64,000 nucleotides of DNA from Gnetum montanum (taxonomy: Eukaryota > Streptophyta > Gnetopsida > Gnetales > Gnetaceae): positions 4,160-68,159 of the forward strand of contig MNCI01011403.1 of assembly GCA_015680685.1 (NCBI GenBank), read 5' to 3'. Within the stretch, counting starts at the first letter, position 1. Each line of letters opens with the position of its first letter. Shown in pieces: positions 24,930-38,699 of this stretch. Under the pieces are notes generated by a model. It had not been told where the DNA came from. It saw only the letters and a program-made list of their open reading frames with translations, and did no database searches. Both the position numbers and the translations under genes were made by a program.

Positions 24930-27900
24930 TCACATCGACCATGTCTAGAGGCAAGCTATCAAGGCCCTCCTCCAAGCATCGGAGGATCTTAGCCTTAAAT
25001 AGCCACATCTAGTCCTCCTAGCCAAAGTCAACTTCTACAATGGTCTTGCCTTTGTCCATGGAAATCCATATGGGCACCTGCATAGAAGAGGTGGTAGATG
25101 AAGTCTTCTTTGAGGGCATGATAATCTCCCTCTCTAGGGAACCACTAACCATTGTGTGGTAAGTAAATATCTTGAAGGCATACCTCTTGTCAATTACCTC
25201 AACAAACATCTCAAGGCAGCAACGATTGATGGACTCTTCCTTGAGTTGTTGAAGATATGCATCTTGCTCACACTTATAGTGGTGTTTATGGTTTTTCTGT
25301 GTATGCCCTCACTTACATACCTTAGCACTAAAATTCTTCCAATCCTAACTTTTCTAGGCAAGCAGATCCATCTATAATTACTACTTAATGATCTCATAGG
25401 TGGCCTTGTTCTTGTCCTGAATGGCCAATTAGTACCTAGCATAGTCGATCTCTATAGTCCACCAGGTACTATCTCTATGTGACTAGGTAGATAAGAAGTC
25501 ATATCAGAACTAGATGTCCCTAATTTTCTTATCTTAGCTTGGCACTCTCTCCTAAAGTTCATGCACACATTTCTACAGGTGCTTGTTTGAGTGCTTGCAA
25601 ATCCATAATGCTTTCACACAAGAAAGCATGCACTTGCTAGTGGCCTCATACACATAGTGGAACACTTGCTTCACTTCAAGAGGGTACTTGGGGATAGCAT
25701 CTACTTTCTTCACCTAACTCAAATCCCAACAGAGCTTAGAATCTATTGGCATGCGACAAGCAAATCAACATTAGAGATAGACTAAGCATCAAAATTGGTA
25801 AAGAAACATAAGCAAATTAACATCATATGCATATTGAGCTTGGGGTTTTCCTAATGTAGGTGGTCTACCAAATCCTCCACAATACCTTCCATGAAGGCAA
25901 ACTTGTTTGGCATCTTTACCCATGGCTTCATGTAGTAGGTAGATGAAGATGGTGAATCACTAGTAGGTATGTCTAAGGTTGTAATCCAACATTGCAATAA
26001 GCAACAACTAAACAATCAAAGATGCAAGAGAAAAATAGCAACAATAGGTGGTAACTTAATAACAATTAGCTAGCAAGCTCTTAGGTGTGAGAGCAAGGGG
26101 ATTGCCCAACATCACACCATCAAAGAGGCTAGAAAAATCACCCTCATTGGGGTGGAATAGCCCCTCCACCTCATACAACTAAAGAGCATCTATAGCCTCA
26201 TGTAGCTCCTCCTTGTGTGCCTTCTCCTTAGTTTGAGAAGAGGCTAGCTCTGCCACTATTATTGCCACTACTTCCATAGCCCTCTTGCCTAATTCACAAA
26301 TATAACATTTTAGCATTAGCATAGCATAGAGAAAAACACAAAAAAATATAAACATAAAAAATATATAACAAATGCATATATGCACCTACTAACCTACAAC
26401 ATTTGTGCACAAGCTTGGGATCTTGAGGTGGATCTTCTTGATGCTTGCCTGTCTAACTATAGGAGTAGCCTCCTCTACTAGGTGTGGTTTCTTAACTTTT
26501 TCTTTAGAGGATCCACTATTTCCGCAATATAGTGGTTAACCTTGTTCAAATTCCTAATAATAGTTGGGGGGACACTCACCTACACTATCACGAGAATAGT
26601 GTGACCACTCTAGATGGCCTTTGGTCATTACTAAGTACAACTCATTGATTCTTTTTGGGAGGTCTTGCAAGCAAGTGATTGTAAACATGTGCATCACCCT
26701 AGGCTTAGACAGCTAGCTGCTCACAATCTTACACTACCTAACACCCACTATCTTGGAGCACTAGAAGCTCTATGAACCTTTGTAGATACACTGCGAAGAA
26801 TGTGAATTGTATGTGAGACCTCACCTAGAGGTTGTAGCTAAGCCTAATGTTCTTTGTGTGTAGTCTAGTGGCAATGTAGGAGGCCTAGTTAAACCTTGTG
26901 TCCTCCTAAAGCACCTTCTTCATCACTCCTGCCTACTTCACCCTAAGTATTTCTCCTTGGGAGAGCAACTTCAAGAAGGAATGAGCATGAAAAATAGGGT
27001 AGAGCTCCTAGACCTCACACACATGCACATATTTAATTAGGATGTCTTTGTGAGATTGGATGACTCCTAGCCACTCCTCAATCTCTCCTCTATGGTCCAC
27101 CTCTTTGTTGTCCTTGTCAATGACTAATAGGCTATCGGTGGAAAGGTAAAAGAGGTTAGTAAAGAGGGCCTTGTTGAATTCCAAAACTACCCTCACTCCA
27201 CTCACATAGGTGATGAAGTGGCACACATCATTACTAAAGAAGTCCATGATGCTGACCATTTTAGCCACCAAAATGCTTGGGGTAAGGGCCAAAAATAAGT
27301 TTATCATCCCATCATGCATGAGCTGATTGGTTAATGCCTCTGAGGCTTGGTGGCACAACCAATGCTATGCCCCCTCCACATCAGCATACATCATAATGAG
27401 GGTGGCCTTAGTGTTGCCTGTGTTTCCAACCATCACGTCTCCTAAAGCAACTATAGTTGCAACATAGGCAACAACAACATTAGCATTACACAAGAGCAAA
27501 TCAACAAGTGCACATGTGAGCAAGCACAAAAAAATAAAATAAAATAGATGCTTATGTAGAACAAATGGTGTGTGAGATGGATGAGGTGATAATGCAAGAA
27601 TCTCCTTGAGGTTAAGCTCACCACTAGCCCACCCCTCATCAAGCCAATCATAGGCCTTGCACCCCTTGAATGCCTTTGAGTACCACCTTGAGTCATCCTT
27701 TAGATCATCTACCATCTATTCAAGGACAACCTCCTAAAAATTCAAACTAGAGGAAAACATCTCTAGGGTAGTGCAAGTCAAGGAAAGAGCCTCTTCCTCA
27801 TTGTGGAGACCCTTATTATCAACTTTAATTTGGCATTAAGCATGAGTAGTTAGCGGTTAGCAAACTTAACATGAGTCAATAAAGAGAAACACAATGCAAA

Positions 27901-27960
27901 ATCATAGCACTTACCCTCTTGCATAGTATACAATTTCAAATGGATTCTAGAACACTGTAT
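24930..27960 (-). pseudogene. T2 antisense gene (broken, probably spliced)
   Basis: Coding remnants lie on the strand opposite to T2 gag. The block 25556-25718 reads KKVDAIPKYPLEVKQVF, then KCMLSCVKALWICKHSN and HL*KCVHE; the T3 antisense gene has MKVDVVPTFSPDVTQVS, KCVLHLACSLWECRHAN and LWKWAHK with no gap in between. Upstream, WVKMPNKFAFMEGIVEDL (about 25890-25950) matches WAEVPDKFTFVQRLVYDM of T3, and the intervening AT-rich stretch ends in AG where T3 has an intron acceptor. Further open pieces at 26179-26385, 27008-27358 and 27365-27715 may be its N-terminal part, absent from T3. Function is unknown; Tat elements are known to carry extra antisense ORFs here. Confidence 0.6.
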
Positions 27961-28526
27961 GCACATGTAGAGCAATAAATAGGGTGTTTCTCCTATTGTA
28001 GCAAGCAAACTCTAGAATCAATCAAATCTTGGATAAGGGACGAGTGCCCCTAGGGCCATGGCCTGAACCACTTGCTCTATCATCACTAGTACTAGGTTCA
28101 TTAAATATAAATCTTAATATTCCCTAGTTGGTCCTAGGTAGCAATGTCTTGGTGATGACACTTGTAGCCTTTGCTACTAAGTCTAACCACATAATCATAC
28201 TAAAGTACTGTAGTAGAAATGCCAAAAACTCAAATGCCCCTAGTCAAAACCACACTACCTGATAACCCACCCACATATCTAGTGTAAGTGTGTTGGGTAC
28301 TAGCTTGCTCATAAAATAAAGAATGTTGATGGGCTCCACAATGACTAAGATAGGTTTTAACAATACCCTGCAACCGCAAAGGTAATCAGCATGGCATTGG
28401 TATACACTAGATGCAAATTTTGATAAAGATACATTAAATTAAACTTAGCAAAAATTTACATGACATAGCATAATTTAGTAAAAATATCTTAAGGCCCACT
28501 AGGGCCCCATGAGTATAGGACATCAA
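27960..28526. other. T2 3' spacer
   Basis: No gene or repeat recognised. No clear polypurine tract precedes the 3' LTR. Confidence 0.4.
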
Positions 28527-30267
28527 TGAAACACCACTAAATTTGGGCTCCCAGTTCTCAACTAGAAATTTGACTAAGTTTCAAAACTTGACAAATTTTT
28601 CTAAGTGTTGAGACTACACTCCCCACTACTAAGACTATGCTTCAAACTATGTTGAAGTGTAGTCTCAAAAACTATGTTGACTACACTTCAGGACTACTAT
28701 GTTGAAGTGTAGTCTCCAAAATTCCCCACTGCAAGTGTTAATAGTAGCTGCAAATATTTCTAAGTGTTTTGGCTATGCTCACCCTACCAGGACTACGCTC
28801 TAGAGCGTAGTCAGCATAGTCAACCTTGGAATGATCAATTTTGCAAATTTTCCTAAGCGTCAAGCTAAAGGCTTCTGAGCATGGTTGGGATGGATAAAAT
28901 AATTTGGCAAATTTTCTAACTCCTGAGCCTATGCTTCTTACTATTCTCTAGATCATATTTAGAGTAGTTTAGATGCATGCATTATCTTTGCTAGATTTTT
29001 CCAAGTGTCAGGGCTACACTCTCACCTTTGAGACTATGCTCTAGAGTGTAGCCTATAATGAGCATCATTTTCTGGCAAGATTTGCCTAACCCCTAGGACT
29101 ATGCTCTAGAGCATAATTAGCGTAGTCTGCTAGAAGTGCCTTTAGAAGCCTCCAAATCATAACACTAACCTACATCTCAACTCCAACATTCCTTCAACAA
29201 GCAAGATTAGTAATTTGCATCTCTTTTGCACCCTCAATTTTTCCCAAAGTTGTACCTACGCTCGACACCACTCAGGAGAGTGGGAAACATAGTCCTGAAG
29301 TGTAGTCTCCAAAACTACATTATTTTGCACTATTTCCAAGTACATTGCAGTCTATTTAACACTCACACATGCAATCTTAGTAGCATAGTCACAATTTGTC
29401 TGTCTCACAGGGTCCATTGGAGCATGCCAACAAAACACCATTTTGCTCCAGTGGAAGTGTAGTTGGGGATAGCGTAGTCTCAACTACCCCTCTGCCACAT
29501 GGTGTCTAATCCATGATTCACACTAATCCTAGGCTTATAAATACCTCTATGCTTCATGTTTTAAGGGTTGGAATTTTCATTCAGTAGTTGGCATTTTGGC
29601 ATTGGCACTCTTGCACTTGATCATCCTTAGCATCTTGACAAACCTTGGGACATCATTGAACACCATTGAACACCACTATAGCACCATTGTACATTTCCCA
29701 ATGCACTACACATCATTATAGCTTGTAGGACATTGTGGCAACCAACCCATTAGTCTTAGACTTCATGTTAACATTAGTTCTTCATAGCTAGACACCTTGA
29801 GATTATGACTACACTACCTACTATGCCTATTTGTACATTGCATACCTCCTAAACTTTTCTTTACAATTAACTATGCTCCCTCGCACCCACCCACACCCCC
29901 ACCTACGTTTGGATGATGCCTCTTGCTCGCTCACATTCTGTGCATTTTTCACATTTTTTTTACATTTTAGCATTCTACTGACATTTTTCATTGTTCAAGA
30001 ACATATTCACAAGTTTACATTCTCATATTCACATTTGAAACCTTTACTATGCTCACACCGGTAGACACCATAGACATCGCAAAAAAACATGTTACATTTA
30101 ACACCCATTTCATTGTAATACTCATAAGTCCCAATTTGATCAATAATATTGTTCTGGGTGCCATGCCTCTATTCCTAGTAAGCCCTCATGTAGAAGTGGG
30201 GTCAAGACTATGCAACCATGGACCTCTTGGTGTTTCATTTCAGCCTTCGACATTTTTGGTTGCTACA
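28527..30267 (+). repeat. T2 3' LTR
   Basis: Begins TGAAACACCACTAAATTTGG and ends GGTTGCTACA, 1741 bp. TATA box (CTTATAAATACC) at about 29535. The LTR pair carries ORF-like stretches in the same place (6254 and 29226), which reflect duplication of the LTR rather than a gene. Confidence 0.8.
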
Positions 30268-31850
30268 ATCAACACATAAATTTGACGTGTTTGGTACTCA
30301 CTGGGGTATAGCATGTTTTGCATAGAATTAGCAATTCATTTGCACATTTGCATATTTAGCATTACAAGCTACATGTTTTGGCAATTTAACATAAGCATTT
30401 TGCATTTCAAAGGTTTAGCATTCTTTCACAAAATTTTCAAAATTTTTTCTAACTTTGGGCAACGTAGTTTGGAAAACTATGAAAAATTATAACTCTAGGC
30501 TACCCCACAGGAGCATATTCTAGAGAACACAAAATTTTTTTTCTAACTTTTTGTAACATTGAAAATGCTCTAGTAATTGTGGAGAATAGCCCTAGACCAA
30601 AGAAAAAAATTCTAAGAGAGTGTAGCCCTAAAATTTTTTTAAAATTTTCCAAAAACAAAAACCTAACAATCTAGCACCATGCCCTACACACACTACACCT
30701 CCTACCACCATGCACTAAGCACCTACCATGGATGTAGCCCTTGTAGCCATGCCACTAAACATTCCCCATGGCACTACCCTACCCTGCACATTACCACAAC
30801 CTCTACCATGTGTCCTACCTCACGGGTGGTGACAATCATCAAACCCTTATCCCTACCATGCTCTCATCCTATCGTGATTTCAAAAAATATAAAAGAAAAA
30901 GGGGTTAATCCTTTGCTATGCCTCTACCCTAAGGTGATCACCCACGGCCATCATTGGTGTTGCCATCCCTACCCTATGCCCCATAAGTGATAGCCCTAAG
31001 GCCGTCGTAAAGCCTCAATTCCTACCTCTTCCTTACCCATTGCACAACACCACATAATAAAAGTTTTATTTTTTCATAACCTCACATAGGCCTACGGACT
31101 TTTTCCCCCTATAGCCATAATGACCATTATGAAAACTAGTAAACCTTGCAGCCATCGATTTCAAAACCCCACATAAATGACACAGAAAAAAAAACCCTCC
31201 CTCTACAAACCAAAAACTTTCCTACCCAATGTGCATACCCTAAGGGTTGTGATGGCCCAAACAGCTACAATAGTAGTGGCTATTGCCATGGCAAGGCATC
31301 ACCAACATAAGCCCTAAACCCCAAGTACGAGAAAACAAAGGAAACTGTAGAAAATGACAAAAGGGAAGAGTGTAGTAGGGGTACTTGGTTGATGGTGGTC
31401 TCTTTCATTCCTCCACGCGTGCCCACAACAAGCATGCCAGTGCTTACTCTCCCTCATCCATGTTAGTCAATTGAGGGTGCTAGTGTTCACTTCAATGCAA
31501 CATCCTAGCAACTACAGGATTCAAATTGCGCTACGCTCTAAAAACGTTTATGGTTTCAATTAACAATGAAAAATTTACCCATAGGTGAAACACACTTTTA
31601 TATCCCCTAGGACCACTTAATTTTTTACCTATCCTAGGACTATGATCTACAGTGCAAGGCATAGTTGGATGGGAGCATAGTCACTAGATTTAGAAAAATT
31701 TTTGTTTTCGGGTCACCCCAAATTTAGAAAAATTTTAAATTTTTCTTATTATCCAATGAGCATCCAAGAAAATTTTTCTTTTTCAATGCACCAAGCCTTA
31801 CTAAAATGATGCATCTAGCACACATTATGGTCCACTAAGACCTTAAACTC
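30268..31850. other. Unassigned DNA
   Basis: CA-rich and A-rich sequence with no ORF of substance and no terminal repeats. ORFs at 30679-30990 are low complexity. I see nothing to annotate. Confidence 0.5.
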
Positions 31851-31859
31851 TCACTCCAC

Positions 31860-32870
31860 TATCTACTAAGACCTTAAACTGGCAACCCCATGAGCTATTG
31901 AGGCCTAAAACCAACCCACGAATCCCTCTCCATTGGGCAAAGAATATTGGTCCATCCCTCTCCATCTAGCTAATTTTTTGGGCCACCTCATTAAGGTGAC
32001 TCATTGTCAATTGATACACAGATGGATCTACCCCACTCATTCCTGCTCATTACTCTTGCTCACTCAAGAGCTATTCTTGGATTTTGCATAAACGCTCAAT
32101 GGCTACTCAAGCCTCTGGCATTGTTTCTTGAGTGGGTGGTGGTGGCAAATGCTCCTCTTCTTAGGTTTTTTTTGGCATTTTATATTTAATGATTTTAGAC
32201 CATGAGGCCAAAGGAGCATGCTTGATGGTATCGTTGGTGTAGTGAAAAATTCCTACCCTTTTGCAGAGTTTCTGGAGGAGGCATGAAAAAGGCAAGGTTT
32301 TCCTTCCACATTCATTTTCTTTACAGTGCTTTTTGATCTCTAAGTAAATTAGTTGTGGAAGGTTGATAGGAAATTTCTAGCTTAGAGAAATGCATGCTCA
32401 GAAGGAGAAAGTAGTCACCTTACTTGGCCTCACCATTGGATTGAGGTGATAGGCCACAATTTTGAACTAAATTTTCTCCACTAGTGTGAGTGCACCATAC
32501 TCCTTACAGTCAACCTCATAGCATTGCTAGGTCCACTCCCTCTTGGCCTTAGGATCACCTTTCATGAATAGTTATGCTAGCTATATTCTAATGTCAGGTG
32601 ACCCAAGTTCTTGTGTGATAGCTTCTACTAAGTATGACACTTGAATGTCCTTAATTTTGACAATGGACCCCAACCTTCTATTTCTCCAAAAGAGATATGT
32701 CTCTCTCATGTACCATTCCCCATTGGATGTGATTACTAGACACATGTGAGAGGTTTGCAGTTGAGTCTTAAAATCCGTTGGAGCTTTCTCAAGAAATGGC
32801 CCAAAGTTAATCTCTTGAAGAACTAATCATTGGATCTCTCGGACCTGATGATGTCTAGGCAAGGTTAAGT
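31860..32870 (-). pseudogene. Broken ORF resembling 'putative plant transposon protein'
   Basis: One minus-strand frame can be read from about 32870 to 31860 through several stops. The order of motifs, EINFGPFLEKAPTDF, NGEWYMRETYLFWRNRRLGS, FKIVAYHLNPMVRPSKVTT, then INLPQLIYLEIKKH and SCLLQKLCKRVGIF, follows the layout I know from the plant transposon-protein family often found as an extra ORF near Tat elements (hydrophobic helix, NV/NL-x-IxxEI, FPSLITALCxxAGV). The match is from memory of the family, not a search. A separate ORF at 32870-33148 just upstream is in another frame and may be its N-terminus. No LTRs were found for the carrier. Confidence 0.45.
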
Positions 32871-33149
32871 CAAAGTGACCTCAAGCCTTGGCATGAGTTC
32901 AAGCACTTCTCCTTACTATGATTATTTAGTTGGAACTTCTTATTTTGGAATCTGTTAGATAAACACCACTTTGGGCTCCTCACAAAGAGGTCCCGTTGCA
33001 TGGGTTGCTTCTGGCAGTTTCTGGACTTATTCTTATTGGCCCCTTCTAGCTCTGCGTTGCTTCTCCCATGGTTGAGAGGGTTTCCCTTATTGCAGAAATT
33101 TTTTTGGTGCCATCTATAATCACAATGAGACCATGGATTAACAATCATT

Positions 33150-33600
33150 GTGTAACTTAAAGCAATTAGGATACCTTTATTTCTTAAGGATAGTTACACT
33201 CAGCTTTATTAGGATACCTTTAAAGCAATTAGGATACCTTTATTATTTATTTATGTGTTATAATTAATAAATCATTCTAGAGGTTGTTAGAAGGATTAAC
33301 TATTGAAAAGTTAATATTTATATGTTATTAAAGTTATTAACCCCTTTTGGGGAAGTTAGAAAAATTTTCAAAAAATTTCATCAGAACCTTTAACGTTTGT
33401 GGCCTCCATGATAAAGATCTTACCTCTGATAAGTGCAAGATCAAAAAGTAAAGTAATTTGGACAAACAATTGGGAAGTTATGGGCTCTAGAAGGTTTTGG
33501 GCTCTAAAAAATTACAAAAACTCCCTGTGTTATGAGTAAATGAGAAAAAATTGCAAAGTCTTTAGTGATATATATACAATTTTTGGGTTGCATTGACAAG
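33150..33600. other. Unassigned AT-rich DNA left of At3
   Basis: No gene. A short duplicated phrase (AGCAATTAGGATACCTTTATT) occurs twice at 33165-33245. The expected 3' LTR of At3 is not recognised here, so the left end of At3 is probably truncated. Confidence 0.45.
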
Positions 33601-35160
33601 GCCTCATTGATGCAGCTATTAACCACTGTTGATGACTATTGACTTCGGTTAAACTTGCAAAATACAAGGAATTTATAAGTGAAATTGGTGTCAAATGAAA
33701 GCTTAAAAGGCCAAGAATAGTATGAAAATGTGAGAAGAGGGTGTTGAAGAAGATGAATGAAATAAAAGATTAAGGAGCATTGAGCAGAATACTTAATGGA
33801 ATATGCAAAAGATAGGATTGTAGCAATGTCAAAGGTAAGAGACCTTAACTAACCAAACCAAGAGCTATGCAAGTGGGTCCTCCCGATAGCAAGTTCATGT
33901 CCTTTTTCCCTTGCACAACCTCAACTGAAGAGTCCATGGGCCCTACAATTGATTTAATGGCATGATAAGTTAAGGACCAACCAGAAAGAATCTACTTAAG
34001 AATCCCATCACATCAAACCAAGACATAAAACATAACATAGAAAATGGTAGTGAGGTGAGTTATGGCAACATGGATGGATGATAGAGAAGGTGGAATGGAG
34101 TTCTGAATTGATGTCATAAGAATTCCCTTGTGGAATTTATGTTTAAAATGATCCAAGAAGATCCATCCTCATTCCAAACCAAAACCATCCACTTTTAGTG
34201 ACTTCGCATCATCACTCTAAGACCGATCCACTTACTTGAGATATGAGAGTGCTTCCACAAAATAACAACTATTCCACAAAGAGAAGAAAAGAGAAGTAGA
34301 AAGTGAGAGAGAGGGCCTCAGTTAAAGGGTACCTTCAGGCATAGGTGCATGCTGTTCAAGTCCCATAACTAATGCTTGTAACCTATTTATTTTTCCAAGG
34401 GGTGTGATTTGAATTTCCATTGTTTTTTCTTTTTTTTTTGAAATGGAAACCACACCATGTAAGGACTTATTCATGTCTAAAGGGTATGCTTTGAATTCTT
34501 GTTATTTTTTTTTTTGAATTTTTGGATGGGAACCATACCATGCAAAAACTTTATTTGACTTCCCATTAGTGGTTGGTATGGAATAGTAAAAGTCCATGAA
34601 AAACACTCAAGAACTTAAGTAAGTAGAAGAGTACAAAGAGTATTGAGTTCCCTTGAAGTCACACCCTTTACAAACCCTTGAATCCTTCCTAATTATGGAA
34701 CTACCAAGGTCATTGATTGATTAAAAGTTTCTTTAATGGAAGAAATCTCAAATTCCCAAGATAAGGAAAACCTTAGAGTTCATTGGATGGGTGAATGATG
34801 TGGACTCACTACATGTTCCATGAAAAATAAACCATGTCAAAGTCATTAAACATTAGAATTCAAAAACAAAAACCAAACATTGACAATCACAACACTAAGC
34901 ACAAACCATCATTAGTAAACAACAATAGCAACACTATGTCCTATGGCAATAAAGTGATTTTACTATCAAAAATAAGGAAATATCACACTTGAACAAAAAA
35001 AAAAGTAAAATATATAAGAAAGTGTAAAATAATCAAGAAAGATTCAAAATTACTAACAATGATGTAAAATTAGGAAGAATTTTGAAAATCCAAAAATTTG
35101 TAAAATAAAAAATGTGGAAAATAAAAAGTAGAAAAACTGAGAGGCCATTTGGATGGTTAT
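33600..35160 (-). other. At3 spacer between integrase and lost 3' LTR
   Basis: Shares GTGGGTCCTCC at 33870 and the TAGTGA...CATCAC block with At2 (about 16090-16440). No supported ORF; oligo-T and oligo-A runs near 34430 and 34510. Confidence 0.5.
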
Positions 35161-38100
35161 CACAAGTGGCTATCTCCCCCATGACTAAGTTGGAAAGAGG
35201 AGATCTAAAAAATGGAACATGATTGTCCCTCCCTTGAGGTGGTAGTTGCACTGGCTCATCTTGGTTCTAGGAAAGGCTTTACTTGTTGGATGTTGACCAA
35301 CTACTTTTTATTTGGGCTTTCAAGTTTGTAGATTATCATGGCCCTAGATGGAAAGGTTTGATCAATTATATAAGGTCCCTTTCACAATTTTTGGAATTTT
35401 TTCTTTCAAGGTACATGTGTGAGGTTCTAGTAGAGGACCTTATCTCCTGGTTGAAATTTTACTTTCCTAATTTTAAGGTCATGATGTTGCTTGCTAAATA
35501 CCTTGTTCATCCCATTCAAGGATAGGGCCACTAATCAATTTTCATCTAGCACATTTAGGATGATTAATCATTTTCTTTGTGCTAGACTTAGGTCAAGATT
35601 TAGATCATAGGCTAATCGAGAGCATTGGAAGTTTCCTATATACTAACTCATAGGGAGAATAGTCAATTGGAATTTTCCAAGTTGAATGAAAAGCTTAGAA
35701 AGCATCGCTAAGTTTGGTCCTCCAATATTTCCTATATTTGCTAATGATCTGCGTTAGTATTTTTGTGATCTCCCAATTGGTTACTTCTACTTGACCATTG
35801 GCTTGGGGATGATGGGTGATTCATTTTCTGAAAGTGGCACCTATGAAATGAGTTTTATTATCAAAAATTAGTGAATGTGGCACCCAAAACCTATTTATAA
35901 TATTTTTGGTATAAATTTAGTAGTAGTGGATGACATACAATTAGCAACAACTGCTACTTCTATCCATTTTGTGCAATAGTCAATTGCTACTATAATATAT
36001 GCCTTTCCACCAGACATGGGTGTGATGGGACCCATGAAGTCAACACCCCATATGTCGAAAGGTTCAAGTGGTTGAATCCACTATTGAGGACTTCCATGCA
36101 AGTGGTCATCCCCTTGTCTTGTTAACAACGTTCACAAGACTTGACAAACTAGTGGTCATCCCTAAAAATTGTAGGCCAATAGTATCCTACCATTAGGATT
36201 TTTATGGTCGTGCATCTCCCTGCATAGTGACCTATGGAAGGTCCTTCGTGAGCATCCTAGAGAATGTGCAATTGATCTTCATCAAGGACACACCAATGAA
36301 TTAGGCCATTGACACACATGTTATGAAGGTGTCCATTAATTTCCATGAAGTATTTGACCATATGAAGAACTTGTTGCTTCTTTCTAATATCCAAATATTT
36401 TGGCATCTCCTGAGTGAGAAGATAGGTGAGGATGCCATTGTACCATGTTGTTTTTGTATGCATTTGTTCACTTATAGCTCTTGTAAAGAAAAGTTCATTT
36501 GGAAACTAATCAGAGAGTAGGCTCTCTTCCTCTTTATTATCCCATATTAAGTGAGAGAGATGGTCAATGACCACATTCTTAGTTCCTTTTTTATCTACCA
36601 TCATGAGATCAAATTCTTGCAAGATCACAAGCCACCGTATGACACAAGGGCTCACCATTGGCTTATTCATGAGGAAGCAAATTGCACTAAGATTTGTGTG
36701 CATAAATACTTTATATCCAAGCATATAGTATCTAAACTTTTCCAAAGCATACACCAATGTCATTAGCTCGTTTTCCGTGGTGGTGTAGTTTTACTGTGCT
36801 CCCACAATGCTTTGACTCGTACAATGGATGTAATATGGACATTTCTTATCGTTTATCTACATGATCACTACTCCCAAGGCATAGTTAGATGCATCCATCA
36901 TGTTATGGAAGGGTCTAGACTAGTCTGATGCTTGTAGGATTGGTGTTTCTATGAGTTTTTCCTTTAACTGTTGGAATGCATGTTCACATTCCTTGGTCTA
37001 GATGAAAGGTGCATGTTTCTTTGTAAGCTCTACCAATGGCTTTGCGATCTTAGAGAAATTATCTATGAATCATCGATAGTAGCTAGTATGCCCATGGAAT
37101 GACTAAAAATATTTAATGGTCTCTAGTTGGCATGTTATTCCTTAGATGACCCTTATCTTTTCTAGGTCTACCTTAGTCCCTTTTTGCAAAATTCAGTACC
37201 CTAGCACAATGCCTTCTTGGACCATGAGATGGATCTTTTGCCAATTGAGCCGTAAGTTTGTTTCAACACATCTCTTCAATACTTAATGAAATCCAAGGCT
37301 TTCTCAAATGTAGCTCATAGGTGTAAAATTCATCCATGAAGACTTCTACACCACTACTAATTTTCTATTGGAAGATATTAAGGACTGAGCATTGAAATGT
37401 TGCAGAGACATTGCATAGACCAAATGACATCTTACAATATGCAAAAGTCCCCTAAGGACTCATGAATGTTATCTTGGCTTGATCTTCTAGTACAATTTAG
37501 ATTTGGTTATAGCCATTGTAACCATCTAAGAAGCTATAATAATAATGCCAAAATATGGTGTCTAATACTTGATCCAAAAATGGCAAAGGAAAATGATCTT
37601 TAAATGTTGTCATATTTAATAACCTAAAATTAATGCAAACCCACCATTTTTCATCCTTCTTTGGCATAATTATGAGTGCTCTAACCCACTCACTATCCAC
37701 AATGGGATAGATGAACCCCACCTTGAGAAGTTGTTCAATTTTCTCTTTGACAATATACTTCAATTTTGGAATTCTATTGCCTCTGTGGCTACCTTCTAGG
37801 CTTCATGGCTAGGTCAGTGTAAATGTGATGTTGGCATATCCTTGGATCAATTCCTATTAGCTTAGGATATGACCAAGCAAAGGTTGTTGTCCACTTGTTA
37901 ACTACATTTGACAACTTTTGTTTTTGTTCAGGAGAAAATTTGGCATTAATTATGATCAATTTACCATTGTTCAAAAATGCATATTCCATGCTATCTGGTA
38001 AATTTTTTAGCTCTAAGGGCTCTTGCTTAAAGTTATTAGGGATTTTCAACTCTCCCCAACATGTATCATCATCTTCATCAAAGATTTGGGATTGAACTTG

Positions 38101-38640
38101 TTCAATTTTATCCATGCCTTCAACATAAGCACATGTTAAGCTCTTAGTTGGTTCCATGCATAATCTGTTGCTATTTCAGTTAGCTATCAATGACTGGGTT
38201 CCCTCTTCTTTTGTGGCTACTGCATATAGACACCTTTGAATATTGATTTCTTGTGCAAACTGATTGTATGTTTTAATGTGTGTACTTTTGATTGACCAAA
38301 TCTTTTGCATGCAATTGGACCCCTTATCGCTGTATGTGATGCATGGAATACACTTCCTCTCAATCTTGCCTAGTTCATTTTCCTTGGATATTTCTAAAGA
38401 TAGGTCCCTTATACCCATATGTGCATCGACCATGCTTAACCAAGCTCTTCCCATAATGATGGGAAAGTCACTTTTATAGTTGTCCACCCTGATCACTAGA
38501 AAATTAGCAGGATAGGACCACCCACAAACTATGGTTACAACATCCTCTACTAATCCCAAAGGGATAGTAATCGACTGATATGCTAATTCTAGATGAATGT
38601 TACTCTTCCTAAGAGGTGGAAGGTTCCAGGCCTTGTACAT
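35160..38640 (-). pseudogene. pol: At3 pol: protease, RT, RNase H, integrase (broken)
   Basis: Protease segment at 38176-38640 (ITIPLGLVEDVVTIVCGWSY, then PIIMGRAWLSMVDA). Linker with FAWSYPKLIGIDPRICQH at 37789-38157. RT at 37497-37763 and beyond, with FIYPIVDSEWV, FKDHFPLPFLDQVLD and YSFLDGYNGYNQI, then MSP*GTFAYCKMSFGLC; the first catalytic Asp (FLDGY) is kept. RNase H C-terminal part at 36506-36763 with ALEKFRYYMLGYK and closing IDHLSHL. Integrase from about 36450 to 35170, including the zinc-binding-region YYWPTIFRD. Stops are mostly at Q and W positions. Compared with At2 it is a little better preserved in RT and RNase H. Confidence 0.8.
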
Positions 38641-38699
38641 GTCATGGGAGATGAGATTAACTCCAAAACTAGAGTTAAGAAGAGCCTTGCATGGCTCAT

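Larger units (their letters stand above)
5555..30267 (+). mobile_element. T2: non-autonomous Tat-like LTR retrotransposon, with nested insertions
   Basis: Two LTRs in the same orientation (5555-7266 and 28527-30267) bound an internal region with primer site, leader, gag, protease, a short tandem array and an antisense gene. Removing the nested solo LTR (11501-14321) and At2 (14511-24451) leaves about 12 kb. No RT, RNase H or integrase of its own is found: the only pol in the interval belongs to the minus-strand At2. The LTRs differ at roughly one site in six in a hand-aligned stretch of about 200 bp, so the insertion is old. I could not identify a target duplication. Confidence 0.7.

Noticed and set aside
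28527-30267. 5-bp target duplication for T2
   Set aside because: Flanks CTACT and ATCAA do not match, so none is claimed.
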